From assembly GCA_030653545.1 (NCBI GenBank), contig JAURZE010000022.1, positions 434,001 through 498,000 on the forward strand: a stretch of DNA of 64,000 nucleotides, given 5' to 3'. The stretch is from Nitrospira sp. Lineage in GTDB: Bacteria > Nitrospirota > Nitrospiria > Nitrospirales > Nitrospiraceae. Within the stretch, counting starts at the first letter, position 1; each line of letters opens with the position of its first letter. The position numbers and the translations under genes were made by a program. The notes under the pieces were generated by a model. It had not been told where the DNA came from and searched no databases. It saw only the letters and a program-made list of their open reading frames with translations. This document shows, in pieces, positions 25,240-33,551 of the stretch.

Positions 25240-27198
25240 TTAGCCCACACCGTGGGAGACCACCCGAGACCTGCCCTCTTTGCCGTCTTCTCCTTCGTTC
25301 ATCGACACCGGCCACGTGACCAATCCTGAGACCGCATCCGACGCCGTCGTCTGCGTCTGCTTGGCGTAGATCTGGGGCAGCTTGTTCGTACCGAACTTGG
25401 AGATATAGAGGAACACATGCTCGCGGGAATTCACCCGCACGGCCCAGGGCTGGAAATCGTTCTTGTAGAACTCTTCGCACATCTGCATCGCATCGAGGCA
25501 CGACAGGGTGCTCGGCTCGTTCAGCGTGTAGTAGTAGTCCAGCGGCAGGTCGTACTCCTCCTGCTTGTGGATCGTGATGCCGAACTTCTCCGGATTGCGC
25601 ACCATCGGCGTGTGCCGGTAAGCCACGAAGTAGAAGAGTTCCACCGAATGAATCACCGGCTGATTGTCGATGACGAACTGCCGCGTCTCCAGCGCCTCGT
25701 CTTTCGTTTCGCCGGGGAATCCGTAGAAGGCCATCACGTGGTTCCAGATCCCCGCCTTCGAGGCCTGGTGGAGATTGTTCTGAATCACGCTTTTCTTCGC
25801 GTGCTTGTCCATGAGGTTCAAGACACGCTCGTTCGCCGACTCCATGCCGTAATAGAGGGTGCAGCAACCGGCCTTCGCAGCGAGGTCCCAGATCGCCTGG
25901 TCCTGTAAGGTTTCTTCAAACCGGATCAGCGTCGTCCACTTGATCCCGACGTTCTGCTCCACCAGCAACTGAGACACTTTCTTGAACAGGGCCGGCGGAT
26001 AGGATTCGTCGGAGAAGAGGAAGTGTTTGCACTGGTACTTGTCGCGCAGTGCAGTCACCTGCTCGATCACATGCTGCGCCGTCATCCCGCGATATTGATC
26101 GAAGTAGCCCTGCCCGTGGTCGCAGAACGTGCAGCGGCCCCAGTAGCAGCCGCGCGTCGCGAGATAGGGAATAATCCGCTCCGGGACAAAATAATGGTCC
26201 AGCGGCAGGCCGTCGAAATCCGGCAGCGGCAGGGCCGCCGTCTTCTCCGTATAGACTTCCTTGCTCTGCTTCACCCCGTCGGCATGGCGATACATGAGAT
26301 TCGGCACCGACTCCAGCGCCCGCTGCCCGTTCAGCGCCTCGATATACCAGAGCAGCGCATGTTCGCCTTCGTAGAGGATCGCCGCGTCGAACACCTCGGT
26401 GAAGAACCGTTCATGGTTCGGCAGCTCTTCTTGCAGCCGCGTGATGACATTCCCCCCGACCACGACCTTGATGTGCGGGAACGTCTCCTTGATCATCTTG
26501 CAGAAGGTCAGGCCCGCCAGCAGCTGCATCTGCGTGCCGATGGAAATGCCGATCACCTCCGGCTTCTCTTTACTCACCGACGGCAGCACCAGCTGATTGC
26601 AGATATCGCGATAGACGTTCACCTGCTCGTCGTCGAGACAGGCGAAGACTTCCTTCGAGACGCCCGGCCGGTAGCCCAGGTTGCTTTCCATCGGATAGAA
26701 GACGAGCGAGGCAGGATAATAGGCAGCGGAGATGTACTGCATCGCCTCACGGAAGGTATTGAGCGCCAGCTCCAGCTTCTCGGCTTCGTAGAACCGCTCG
26801 CCGCGCACGACCAGCTTGGCATCTTCCGCCCGCTCCGCCAGGTCGAACACATCCACCGCATAGGCCTGCTCGACGACCGATTTCTGATCCGCCTCGCGAT
26901 CCGTGAGCGTCCCGGCCTTTTCCTTGTCCTGCAGCGGCTTGAGCTGCATGCCGAGCCGAGCCTTCACCCAGATCAGGAACTCCATGGTGAAGAAGTGATC
27001 GTACATCTCGATGTTGATGTCACGCTGCACGACCTGATGACCGGCCTCCCGCAGCACCGCCGTCAGCGACGGCAGCGCCAGATAGGGCGCCGTCGGCACC
27101 CACTCGGGCGGAAACAGCAGCATCACCTTCGAGGTCTTCCGATCCTCTTTCTTGATCGGCGACAAACCGTCTATTTGCACGAGTCCTGAAGCAGACAT
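25240..27198 (-). CDS. Radical SAM protein with cobalamin-binding-like domain (paralogue 1)
   Basis: The 652-aa protein has an N-terminal Rossmann-like half (PEWVPTAPYLALPSLTAVLREAGH ... VIGISIGTQMQ ... VVVGGN) as in B12-binding radical SAM enzymes, then TRGCYWGRCTFCDHG with cysteines 351, 356 and 359, a C-x4-C-x2-C spacing instead of the common C-x3-C-x2-C. No DxHxxG motif is seen. ATG at 27198 is used; a GTG five codons earlier is possible. The next gene on the strand is its paralogue, 50 bp upstream. Reaction unknown. Confidence 0.85.
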   Translation of the reverse strand: MSASGLVQIDGLSPIKKEDRKTSKVMLLFPPEWVPTAPYLALPSLTAVLREAGHQVVQRDINIEMYDHFFTMEFLIWVKARLGMQLKPLQDKEKAGTLTDREADQKSVVEQAYAVDVFDLAERAEDAKLVVRGERFYEAEKLELALNTFREAMQYISAAYYPASLVFYPMESNLGYRPGVSKEVFACLDDEQVNVYRDICNQLVLPSVSKEKPEVIGISIGTQMQLLAGLTFCKMIKETFPHIKVVVGGNVITRLQEELPNHERFFTEVFDAAILYEGEHALLWYIEALNGQRALESVPNLMYRHADGVKQSKEVYTEKTAALPLPDFDGLPLDHYFVPERIIPYLATRGCYWGRCTFCDHGQGYFDQYRGMTAQHVIEQVTALRDKYQCKHFLFSDESYPPALFKKVSQLLVEQNVGIKWTTLIRFEETLQDQAIWDLAAKAGCCTLYYGMESANERVLNLMDKHAKKSVIQNNLHQASKAGIWNHVMAFYGFPGETKDEALETRQFVIDNQPVIHSVELFYFVAYRHTPMVRNPEKFGITIHKQEEYDLPLDYYYTLNEPSTLSCLDAMQMCEEFYKNDFQPWAVRVNSREHVFLYISKFGTNKLPQIYAKQTQTTASDAVSGLVTWPVSMNEGEDGKEGRSRVVSHGVG

Positions 27199-27202
27199 TC
27201 TA

Positions 27203-27242
27203 TTCTCACCCACCCACCCCGGCGCGCCGAGACGCGCCTTTC
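27203..27242. repeat. Short GC-rich insert-type repeat between the radical SAM paralogues
   Basis: TTCTCACCCACCCACCCCGG followed by CGCGCCGAGACGCGCCTT matches the inserts found within two palindromic element copies (20918 and 23447). GGCGCG and CGCGCC form a small hairpin. Confidence 0.7.
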
Positions 27243-27248
27243 ACCGAG

Positions 27249-29147
27249 CTACATCTTCCCCGCTAGTGTGTGCGTCACACCAGCCGTTTTCATTGACTGA
27301 TATTGCAGATCCCGCAACTTCTCCAACCCGAACTTCGCGATATAAAGAAAAATATATTCCCTGATGTAGAGCCGCAGGTCCCAGCCCGCGTAATGGTTCT
27401 GTTCGAATTGCTGAAACACCCGTTCGGCCTCTTCGATACTCATCCCGTTCTTCACCGTGTAGTAATAGTCGAGCGCCAGATCCCACTCGGGGTTCTTGTA
27501 GGCCGTCACGCCCCACTTCTCCGGATGCTTCGCCACGGGGTTATGCCGACCCAGGTCGAACGTGCCGAACCCCAGCGAATGCACATAGTCTTTGTTCTGC
27601 TCCAGGAACTCCACCGACGACCAGGCTTCCTCTTTCGTCTCGCCGGGAAAGCCGAAGAAGCCCATGCAGTGGTTCCAGATACCTGCCTCCGCCGTGCGCT
27701 TGAGATGCTCGGTCATGATGGCGGTCGTCGTGGCCTTGTCCATCAGCTTCAGCACCCGCTCGTTTCCCGACTCGTAGCCGAAGTGGAGGTACTTGCAGCC
27801 CGACTCCTTCGCATCCTGCCAGACTTGATCTTCCAACAGGCTCTTCTCGAACCGCATGTGCGTCGTCCAGGTGATATCCATCCTGGTATCGATCAGCCCA
27901 CGCGCTAGCTTGCGGAACAGGGCCGGAGGGTACGACTCGTCGGTGAAATGGAAATGCTTCGCCCCGTACTTATCGCGCAGATGTGTGATCTCCGCCAGAA
28001 TGTCCTGGATCTTCTTGCTCCGGTATCCGGCGGTATAGCCCTCGCCATGGTCGCAGAACTCGCAGCGGCCCCAGTAGCAGCCGCGCGTGGCCAGATAGGG
28101 CAGAATCTTCGTCGGAACGAAATACTTCTCCAGCAGCAGGCCGTCGAAATCAGGCGGCGGCAGCGCATGCATATCTTCCGCAAAACTCGTCTCCGACGTA
28201 TGGACGCCGGTCTCGTCCTTGTAGATCGTGTTCGGCACGTCGGCCAGGCTCCGCTTCGCCCCCACCGCCGAGACGAGTTGGACAAAGGCCGTCTCCCCTT
28301 CATAGACCACGGCACTGTCGAAGTATTGGAACAGCGGCGACTGTGGGAGCACATCGCGCAGGCGCGTGACCGTATTGCCGCCGATCGTGACGTGGATATG
28401 GGGGAAGTGCTGCTTGATGAGGGCACAGAAGGTCATGGTAGAGAACATCTGCTGCTGCAACACGATCGAGATCCCGATCACGTCCGGCTGGGCCTGCTCA
28501 ATCGCCGGCTTCACCAGATGCTCGAACACGTCGCGGTAGATATTCACCTGCGTATCGTTCACCGCGTCGATGACTTCGGAAGAAACGAAGACCTTATAGG
28601 ACAGATCCGTCTCCATCGGCGGCATACAGATCCGCGCCGGGGCATAGACCATGGAAATGACCGACGTCACTTCGCGGAACACTTGAATAGCCCACTCTAA
28701 CTGGTCGATTTCGTAGAATACTTCCCCACGGATAATCGCCTTCGCCTTCTCCGCTTTCTTGATCAATTCGTCGATCCGCTGCCTGGTCACGTCGCAGAGC
28801 GCCAGCTGCAAATCCATCTCGTTGGCGTCCAGATCCCGCTTCTTGGAGAGCTTTCGGAGCCGGTCGAGTTGCTGCGGCACCCGGCGCAGGACTTTCTTCA
28901 AAAAGTCCTCGCTGAAGTACCAGTCCCACATTTCGAGGTTGATGTCTTTTTGGATGACGGTATGGCCGGCCTGACGGAGGACGGCGGTGAGGGAGGGAAG
29001 GCTCAGATAGGGTTCGGAGGGAAACCAATCGGGCGGGAAGATCAGCATGACCTTCATCTTCCGGCCGCTGGAAGCTTCGAAACTCTGACGATTCAGGAGA
29101 ATCAGTTCTTTAGAAGCCCGCTCGCCCTTCGAATACTCAATGCGCAT
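27249..29147 (-). CDS. Radical SAM protein with cobalamin-binding-like domain (paralogue 2)
   Basis: The 632-aa protein is collinear with its neighbour: KVMLIFPPDWFPSEPYLSLPSLTAVLRQAGH, VIGISIVLQQQM, TIGGN, then TRGCYWGRCEFCDHGEGY with cysteines 357, 362 and 365 in the same C-x4-C-x2-C spacing. The C-terminal third (RMDITWTTHMRFEKSL ... GYESGNERVLKLMDKATT ... FGFPGETKEEAW) is the usual radical SAM barrel. The two copies probably form a hetero-complex or act on related substrates (inference). GAGG lies upstream of the start. Confidence 0.85.
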   Translation of the reverse strand: MRIEYSKGERASKELILLNRQSFEASSGRKMKVMLIFPPDWFPSEPYLSLPSLTAVLRQAGHTVIQKDINLEMWDWYFSEDFLKKVLRRVPQQLDRLRKLSKKRDLDANEMDLQLALCDVTRQRIDELIKKAEKAKAIIRGEVFYEIDQLEWAIQVFREVTSVISMVYAPARICMPPMETDLSYKVFVSSEVIDAVNDTQVNIYRDVFEHLVKPAIEQAQPDVIGISIVLQQQMFSTMTFCALIKQHFPHIHVTIGGNTVTRLRDVLPQSPLFQYFDSAVVYEGETAFVQLVSAVGAKRSLADVPNTIYKDETGVHTSETSFAEDMHALPPPDFDGLLLEKYFVPTKILPYLATRGCYWGRCEFCDHGEGYTAGYRSKKIQDILAEITHLRDKYGAKHFHFTDESYPPALFRKLARGLIDTRMDITWTTHMRFEKSLLEDQVWQDAKESGCKYLHFGYESGNERVLKLMDKATTTAIMTEHLKRTAEAGIWNHCMGFFGFPGETKEEAWSSVEFLEQNKDYVHSLGFGTFDLGRHNPVAKHPEKWGVTAYKNPEWDLALDYYYTVKNGMSIEEAERVFQQFEQNHYAGWDLRLYIREYIFLYIAKFGLEKLRDLQYQSMKTAGVTHTLAGKM

Positions 29148-29281
29148 GAAGGAGGCTCCTCGTCTATCGCTCCGGCATTCAGAAATTGAAAGAATGCCAA
29201 GGGGTTAGCTATAGGAGGACACATTGTAAGGGGGCGGTAGAGGGATATTCAAGGGCGGAAGGTGCGAAGCCTGATCTAGGG

Positions 29282-29578
29282 CTAGCGAATCTTCCAATAG
29301 CCGGGCCTTCGTCGGCCATGAGCAACAGCCAAAATCTCAATCCGGTCGCCCTTAACCCGGTAGATTAATTGAAACGGGAACCGCTGAAAGAGATAGCGCC
29401 GAGTCCCATGAACAAAGAGGGGCCAGCGTTCGGGAGCCAGAACAACCGATTCGACCCCGCGGTCCAGTTCAGCTAGGAACGAATCCGCGGCAGACGGGCT
29501 TCTTGCTAGATACCATTGTCGAGCAGCTTGAGCTTCTTGAACAGCGTCGGGATGGAACACAACAGACAGGCCCGGCAT
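29282..29578 (-). CDS. RelE/ParE-type toxin
   Basis: The 98-aa basic protein has the ParE layout (VVFHPDAVQEAQAARQWYLAR, then SPSAADSFLAELDRGVESV, PERWPLFVHGTRRYLFQRFPFQLIYRV, AVAHGRRRPGYW). ParE members poison gyrase and RelE members cleave mRNA; this sequence looks ParE-like. Start and antitoxin stop overlap as TAATG, a translational-coupling sign. Confidence 0.88.
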   Translation of the reverse strand: MPGLSVVFHPDAVQEAQAARQWYLARSPSAADSFLAELDRGVESVVLAPERWPLFVHGTRRYLFQRFPFQLIYRVKGDRIEILAVAHGRRRPGYWKIR

Positions 29579-29805
29579 TAGAGACCGAGGATCTTTCGAC
29601 GAGCGTCACTCCAGGAGACCAGCAACGGCGGGCGAGGTGAATCAAGGTCCTTCAACCTACGGGCAATCTCTTTGTTCCATTCCGCTTCAGCATCGGCATC
29701 AACGGTTGCGTCCAGACTCTCCAATAGCGACCCCGCCATCGCGGCCCGAGCTTCTGGAGGAAGTTTAAGCGCATCCTCTAACAATTTTGTTGCATCAGAT
29801 CCCAT
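29578..29805 (-). CDS. Antitoxin, putative addiction-module component family
   Basis: The 75-aa acidic protein matches the small addiction-module antitoxin type (LLEDALKLPPEARAAMAGSLLESLDA...ADAEAEWNKEIARRLKDLD, ending SWSDARRKILG). It precedes its toxin on the same strand with a one-base overlap. Confidence 0.88.
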   Translation of the reverse strand: MGSDATKLLEDALKLPPEARAAMAGSLLESLDATVDADAEAEWNKEIARRLKDLDSPRPPLLVSWSDARRKILGL

Positions 29806-29835
29806 AGCGAAATATTAGCAGAGAGGCGCAATGAA

Positions 29836-30036
29836 TCAAAGCGGTTTTGACTGACCCGAGGTATGAGCGCGAAGAGCTTTTTCAGCAAAGGCATCAAGTT
29901 TACCGGCCTTCACATCAGCCTCGAACTGACGATCCCATGTCTCCCCGTCAAATGCCGCATACCATCGGCGAAACGCGGCAAGCTCATCGGGAGACAACTT
30001 CTCAATCTGTTCTTCGATCGCTTCAACTTTGCTCAT
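29836..30036 (-). CDS. Orphan antitoxin-like protein
   Basis: The 66-aa acidic protein (MSKVEAIEEQIEKLSPDELAAFRRWYAAFDGETWDRQFEAD...AGKLDAFAEKAL) resembles antitoxins that normally precede a RelE/ParE toxin, but no matching toxin follows; the next gene 30 bp downstream is another antitoxin with its own toxin. It may be a remnant or an extra regulator. Confidence 0.7.
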   Translation of the reverse strand: MSKVEAIEEQIEKLSPDELAAFRRWYAAFDGETWDRQFEADVKAGKLDAFAEKALRAHTSGQSKPL

Positions 30037-30109
30037 GCATCACCTAACCTCGCTAAGATCTGAGCCAAACTCGTCGTCTCTCCCCGCTCATATCCCTATA
30101 ACAGTCGAC

Positions 30110-31918
30110 CTAGATACTGGAATCTATTAGTGGCCGTAACGATTTGCTGAGCGTCTCTGCTTCTTTAGTCAAGAAGTCTCTATGTCGCAGGTAGTTCTCT
30201 CGAAGCTCCCGGTATGGGGTCATTTCTGCGTGCCGGCTACAATCAGAAATCGCGCGTGGGTAGTAGCTCGATAGATACTTGACGGAATTTACGGTGTTAA
30301 CCCGAATTGAGCAAAATGGGAGGCCCACCATCGCATACGGGCGTCTATCTTGGCTCTGATAGACACGGTTTTGCGAAGCCCACAGGGCCTCTGGCAAAGA
30401 CAAGCCGAGTCCTTCCCGAAAGAAAGATCTGCCAATTTCTTGGGCCTCAGGCTCTATCACTGGGAAAAGTGTTCCAACGTAGGCACGAGCTCCAGCGAAC
30501 ATAAAAGATGCACTCAAGCGATGCCACGACGAGCAAGCGTTGTTAAAAATAACTGGGGTACAGTCAGGTGCGAAGCCGTGAAGAGCGGGAATCCACATAT
30601 GATCATGCATTTGAAGGCCCATCGATCCGATTACTCGAGAGATCTCCTCGCTCGCCACTCTGTACTTCTTCTTTTCGAAGATGTCCATTCCTGCCCAAGT
30701 AGTTATCGACGTACCGACGTATAGGTTGGATTTTGCAGCTGAGTCTGTCCAATCCACGCCGTCCAACTCGTGAAAGCGGCTGAAGGTTTGCACGAGTACT
30801 TTTTCCGACTTGTGGTCGTACGCAAACCCGACTCCTTCATCGATAACGAGACGGCGGGCGATGCCCTCGCTATCTTTGAAGTCATAAGTGACCCGTTGCC
30901 CCGGAACATCGCCCGCATGAGTCGATATTACGATGATGTCAAAGGGCACAGTTTCCATCAGCATCATAACGTTAAGGACAGTGGCAGCAGGACCGAGCTG
31001 AACGCGAACGAGCGTTTTATTTTGGCCTAATGATTCGGCAATGACATCGATCTCAGATCCAGATACTTCACCTGGTTGAATTAGAAGGGCGGTCCTTGCG
31101 CTGTGCTCTGCTTGAGAAGCGGCCCAGAGCCCTTCCACCATCGAAAGTCCAAAGTCCGGAAATGCAAACATGTGCGTGGTTGGACGTTCAGGTACCGCTA
31201 TGCCCCAGGGGAAACGGTTCGTGATAAACAGGAGTTGCTTGTACTGGCTGAAGTCTATATTGGGGAGTTGTCCACGAACCCGATCCCGAATGGTGGCAAA
31301 TCGATGTGAGGCGTTTCCACCAGAACCAAGGGCATAGATTTCTTCCAGCCATTCTGTTTGTTCAGAGTCCGGAAGCTTAGGATGCGTCAAAAACGATGCA
31401 TCCGTAGCAAAGGCCATATTGCTAGCAATCACCTCCGCAAGAGGATTGCCTCTCTCGCAAATGATCAAGAGGTGCGTGCCACTGGCGACAAAATCCGTTG
31501 TGTGGGATTCAGCTGTAGTCGTATCCAAAAGTTTTTTTGATCGACGGGCTAGCAGAACACCAATACCGAGGTTGTCGCTCCCCCAAACAAGCCTTTTCTT
31601 CGGACCCTTCGTCCAGCCTTTCAGCGCTTCTTGAGCCTCGTCTCTGGACCTGACGTGAATGAACATTCCCGCTGGCTTGCCCTCCGACATTGATCGGTTT
31701 TGATCGACCGTCGTATCAGCCAGTAGCACCCTCCGGCTTTCAGCCGTTGAGATCGCATTAGTACGTCTAATCACTTCATTACTCCAATCAGGTCGGGCAA
31801 GGTGAGGCCCAGAAATGATTGGCAGATAATGCGGACGTGTAAAAAGAGATGAAATTTCTGCGACAAGCCTAGCGTTGTCTCCGACGACGGCTACTTTCTC
31901 AAAGGCGGGTATCGCCAT
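30110..31918 (-). CDS. CHAT-domain (caspase-like) protease
   Basis: The 602-aa protein has a C-terminal CHAT domain with the catalytic dyad: His334 in DIIVISTHAGD and Cys462 in VIFNNACSSWHRL. After the Cys comes FAGARAYVGTLFPV then GLSLPEALWASQNRVY, standard CHAT features. Residues 1-215 are unassigned, with no TPR or clear repeat. GAGG lies six bases before the ATG. Base composition is visibly A+T richer than its neighbours, suggesting transfer. CHAT proteases act in programmed cell death and phage defence in some bacteria; here the role is inference from fold and the accessory setting. Confidence 0.85.
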   Translation of the reverse strand: MAIPAFEKVAVVGDNARLVAEISSLFTRPHYLPIISGPHLARPDWSNEVIRRTNAISTAESRRVLLADTTVDQNRSMSEGKPAGMFIHVRSRDEAQEALKGWTKGPKKRLVWGSDNLGIGVLLARRSKKLLDTTTAESHTTDFVASGTHLLIICERGNPLAEVIASNMAFATDASFLTHPKLPDSEQTEWLEEIYALGSGGNASHRFATIRDRVRGQLPNIDFSQYKQLLFITNRFPWGIAVPERPTTHMFAFPDFGLSMVEGLWAASQAEHSARTALLIQPGEVSGSEIDVIAESLGQNKTLVRVQLGPAATVLNVMMLMETVPFDIIVISTHAGDVPGQRVTYDFKDSEGIARRLVIDEGVGFAYDHKSEKVLVQTFSRFHELDGVDWTDSAAKSNLYVGTSITTWAGMDIFEKKKYRVASEEISRVIGSMGLQMHDHMWIPALHGFAPDCTPVIFNNACSSWHRLSASFMFAGARAYVGTLFPVIEPEAQEIGRSFFREGLGLSLPEALWASQNRVYQSQDRRPYAMVGLPFCSIRVNTVNSVKYLSSYYPRAISDCSRHAEMTPYRELRENYLRHRDFLTKEAETLSKSLRPLIDSSI

Positions 31919-31978
31919 TATTCCTCAGGGAGCATAATAGATGGGTGGAATCTTCTCACAGAACGCTCAAATCCCTCC

Positions 31979-32160
31979 ACATGCTAGTTAATTGGGGACA
32001 ATAAATAAGACAGGCTACTTTTCTAGCGCTCAGCCTCACCCGCTGCCGCATCGTCGATTCCAAGCCCGGTATCGCCGCAACCTTTACTTGAAGAGAGGAA
32101 AAGAACGGGGACATTCTGAGTTTCCAGGCGCGTGACCGACCGACACCTTCCTCGCCTGCC
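31979..32160. repeat. Decayed intergenic repeat between CHAT and the small membrane-type gene
   Basis: The 378-bp gap 31919-32296 holds no gene. At 32046-32085 the motif CTGCCGCATCGTCGATTCC followed by AAGCCC and TCGCC is shared with 36229 and 39328, and 32104-32160 has GGGACATTCTGAGTTTCC and GGCGCGTGACCG, a decayed copy of the repeat also found at 34621 and 39380. TTGGGGACAATAAATAAG at 31990 is another motif of unknown origin. Confidence 0.6.
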
Positions 32161-32296
32161 ATTACCACCCCCTCGCCGTCCCCCATCGCATCAGGACGAT
32201 GAATACGCCTTTCACTTTGCAGTAGACTACCCCATACAGATTACTGAGGATGCGCCACACGCTAATAACAAGCTGACCTAAGTGCGAGGGAAAATC

Positions 32297-32524
32297 ATGA
32301 GCGACGCTCAAGACCCTAAAAGAGAGGATATACCCGAAGAGGGAAACACCGAAAAGGTGGTACGCGGTGTGCTTCAAGTCGCTAGTGGTGCAATTCCGCT
32401 TTTAGGTGGCGTTCTATCTGCAGCCGCAGGTGCTTGGTCAGAACGAGAGCAGGCCAAAGTAAATCGATTTTTCCAGCAGTGGATAAAGATGCTCCAAGAG
32501 GAGATTCACGAAAAAGCGCGTTAG
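32297..32524 (+). CDS. Small Gly/Ala-rich membrane-type protein, probably truncated
   Basis: The 75-aa protein has an amphipathic Gly/Ala hydrophobic segment (VLQVASGAIPLLGGVLSAAAGAW, residues about 25-47) followed by a charged helix (SEREQAKVNRFFQQWIKMLQEEIHEKAR). It ends in a TAG five bases before the terminal repeat of the RAYT element, so a longer original C-terminus may have been lost. GCGAGGG precedes the ATG; an earlier in-frame GTG at 32282 is less likely. Its divergent neighbour is the CHAT protease. No family name is assigned. Confidence 0.6.
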   Translation: MSDAQDPKREDIPEEGNTEKVVRGVLQVASGAIPLLGGVLSAAAGAWSEREQAKVNRFFQQWIKMLQEEIHEKAR

Positions 32525-32528
32525 TAGT

Positions 32529-33551
32529 GGGGTCAGGCATGAGTATTGACTTATTTCATCTCGAAACCTAGACTCCCCGCCATGGCTCGCAAGCCGCGCA
32601 TCGATTTTCCGGGGGCTTTCTACCATGTGATCGTCCGTGGCAACCAGCGCGCGACAATCTTTCATGACCCCGCTGATTACACCGCCTATCTGGAGCGCCT
32701 CGAACGCTATCGCCTTCGGGATGGCGTCACGCTCCATGCTTACGTCCTGATGAAGAATCACGTGCATCTGTTGTTAGAAACCGGGGCACACCCGCTGGCC
32801 CGTACGATGCAAACCCTGCAGTTCACTTACAGCCAATACTACAATCGCCGGTACAACAAGAGCGGCCATGTGTTTCAAGGGCGCTATCACGCCATTCTCT
32901 GTGACCGCGACGCCTACCTGCTGGAATTGGTCCGGTACCTTCACCTAAATCCCGCCCGACTGCGGACGCCGCTGAACCCGTGGACCTACCAGTGGAGCAG
33001 TCATGCGGTGTATCTCGGCCGCGTTGGTCCCGTCACGGTCCAGACGTCGAGCGTCTTGGAATCGCTTCATCGACAGGTGGGTCCTGCCCGGCAGGCCTAC
33101 CGTCGTTTTCTGATGGACGGCTTGGCCCACGGGCATCAAGAACGATTCTACGACACCGTGGATCAGCGATTTCTCGGCGATGAACGGTTTATCGAAGAAG
33201 CAGATCGGCGCACTGCCGCAACGCGAGAGGTGTCGGCCCGCCCCAAGCGGGTGCCTTTCGGAACGCTCCTGACGGCGGTTGCCACGGCCTACGAGGTGAC
33301 ACCGAAGACGATTCTTGCTCCGGGGCGGCACCGGGCCGTGGTCCCGGCCCGCACGATGCTGGTGGGTCTTGCACGGAGATGGAGCGTCCTGACCACTCGT
33401 GAATTGGGCCGACGGCTGCGACGTGATCCATCCATGATCAGCCGCCTGGCCGCCGCCTATACAGCCCACCCCGACACCACAATCGAAACCCAGATACGTC
33501 ATGCGCTCCAGCTTCACCTATTACAATAAGTCAATACTCAAGCCTGCCCCC
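32529..33551 (+). mobile_element. RAYT-type element bounded by inverted repeats
   Basis: The left end GGGGTCAGGCATGAGTATTG (continuing ACTTATT) and the right end, in reverse complement GGGGGCAGGCTTGAGTATTG (continuing ACTTATT), agree at 25 of 27 positions and enclose a single Y1-type transposase gene whose stop codon lies inside the right repeat. Solo ends occur at 50369 and, less exact, at 51264. No target-site duplication is obvious. Confidence 0.85.
32582..33529 (+). CDS. REP-associated tyrosine transposase (RAYT, Y1_Tnp family)
   Basis: The 315-aa protein starts MARKPRIDFPGAFYHVIVRGNQ, with the metal-binding HVH in MKNHVHLLLE (His60, His62) and the conserved tyrosine region FTYSQYYNRRYNKSGHVFQGRYHA, followed by YLHLNPARL and PWTYQWSSHAVYLG, all typical for RAYTs. 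The C-terminus adds an HTH segment (TRELGRRLRRDPSMISRLAAAYT). RAYTs are single-copy or low-copy and mobilise REP hairpins rather than themselves. Confidence 0.92.
   Translation: MARKPRIDFPGAFYHVIVRGNQRATIFHDPADYTAYLERLERYRLRDGVTLHAYVLMKNHVHLLLETGAHPLARTMQTLQFTYSQYYNRRYNKSGHVFQGRYHAILCDRDAYLLELVRYLHLNPARLRTPLNPWTYQWSSHAVYLGRVGPVTVQTSSVLESLHRQVGPARQAYRRFLMDGLAHGHQERFYDTVDQRFLGDERFIEEADRRTAATREVSARPKRVPFGTLLTAVATAYEVTPKTILAPGRHRAVVPARTMLVGLARRWSVLTTRELGRRLRRDPSMISRLAAAYTAHPDTTIETQIRHALQLHLLQ

Noticed and set aside
26023-27189. 388-codon plus-strand frame opposite the radical SAM paralogue 1
   Set aside because: His/Arg/Leu-rich composition is a reverse-complement shadow of the coding strand.
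32529-33551. Full IS200/IS605-type element with target duplication
   Set aside because: The transposase lacks the IS200 layout and fits RAYT better; no target-site duplication or TnpB-type gene is seen.
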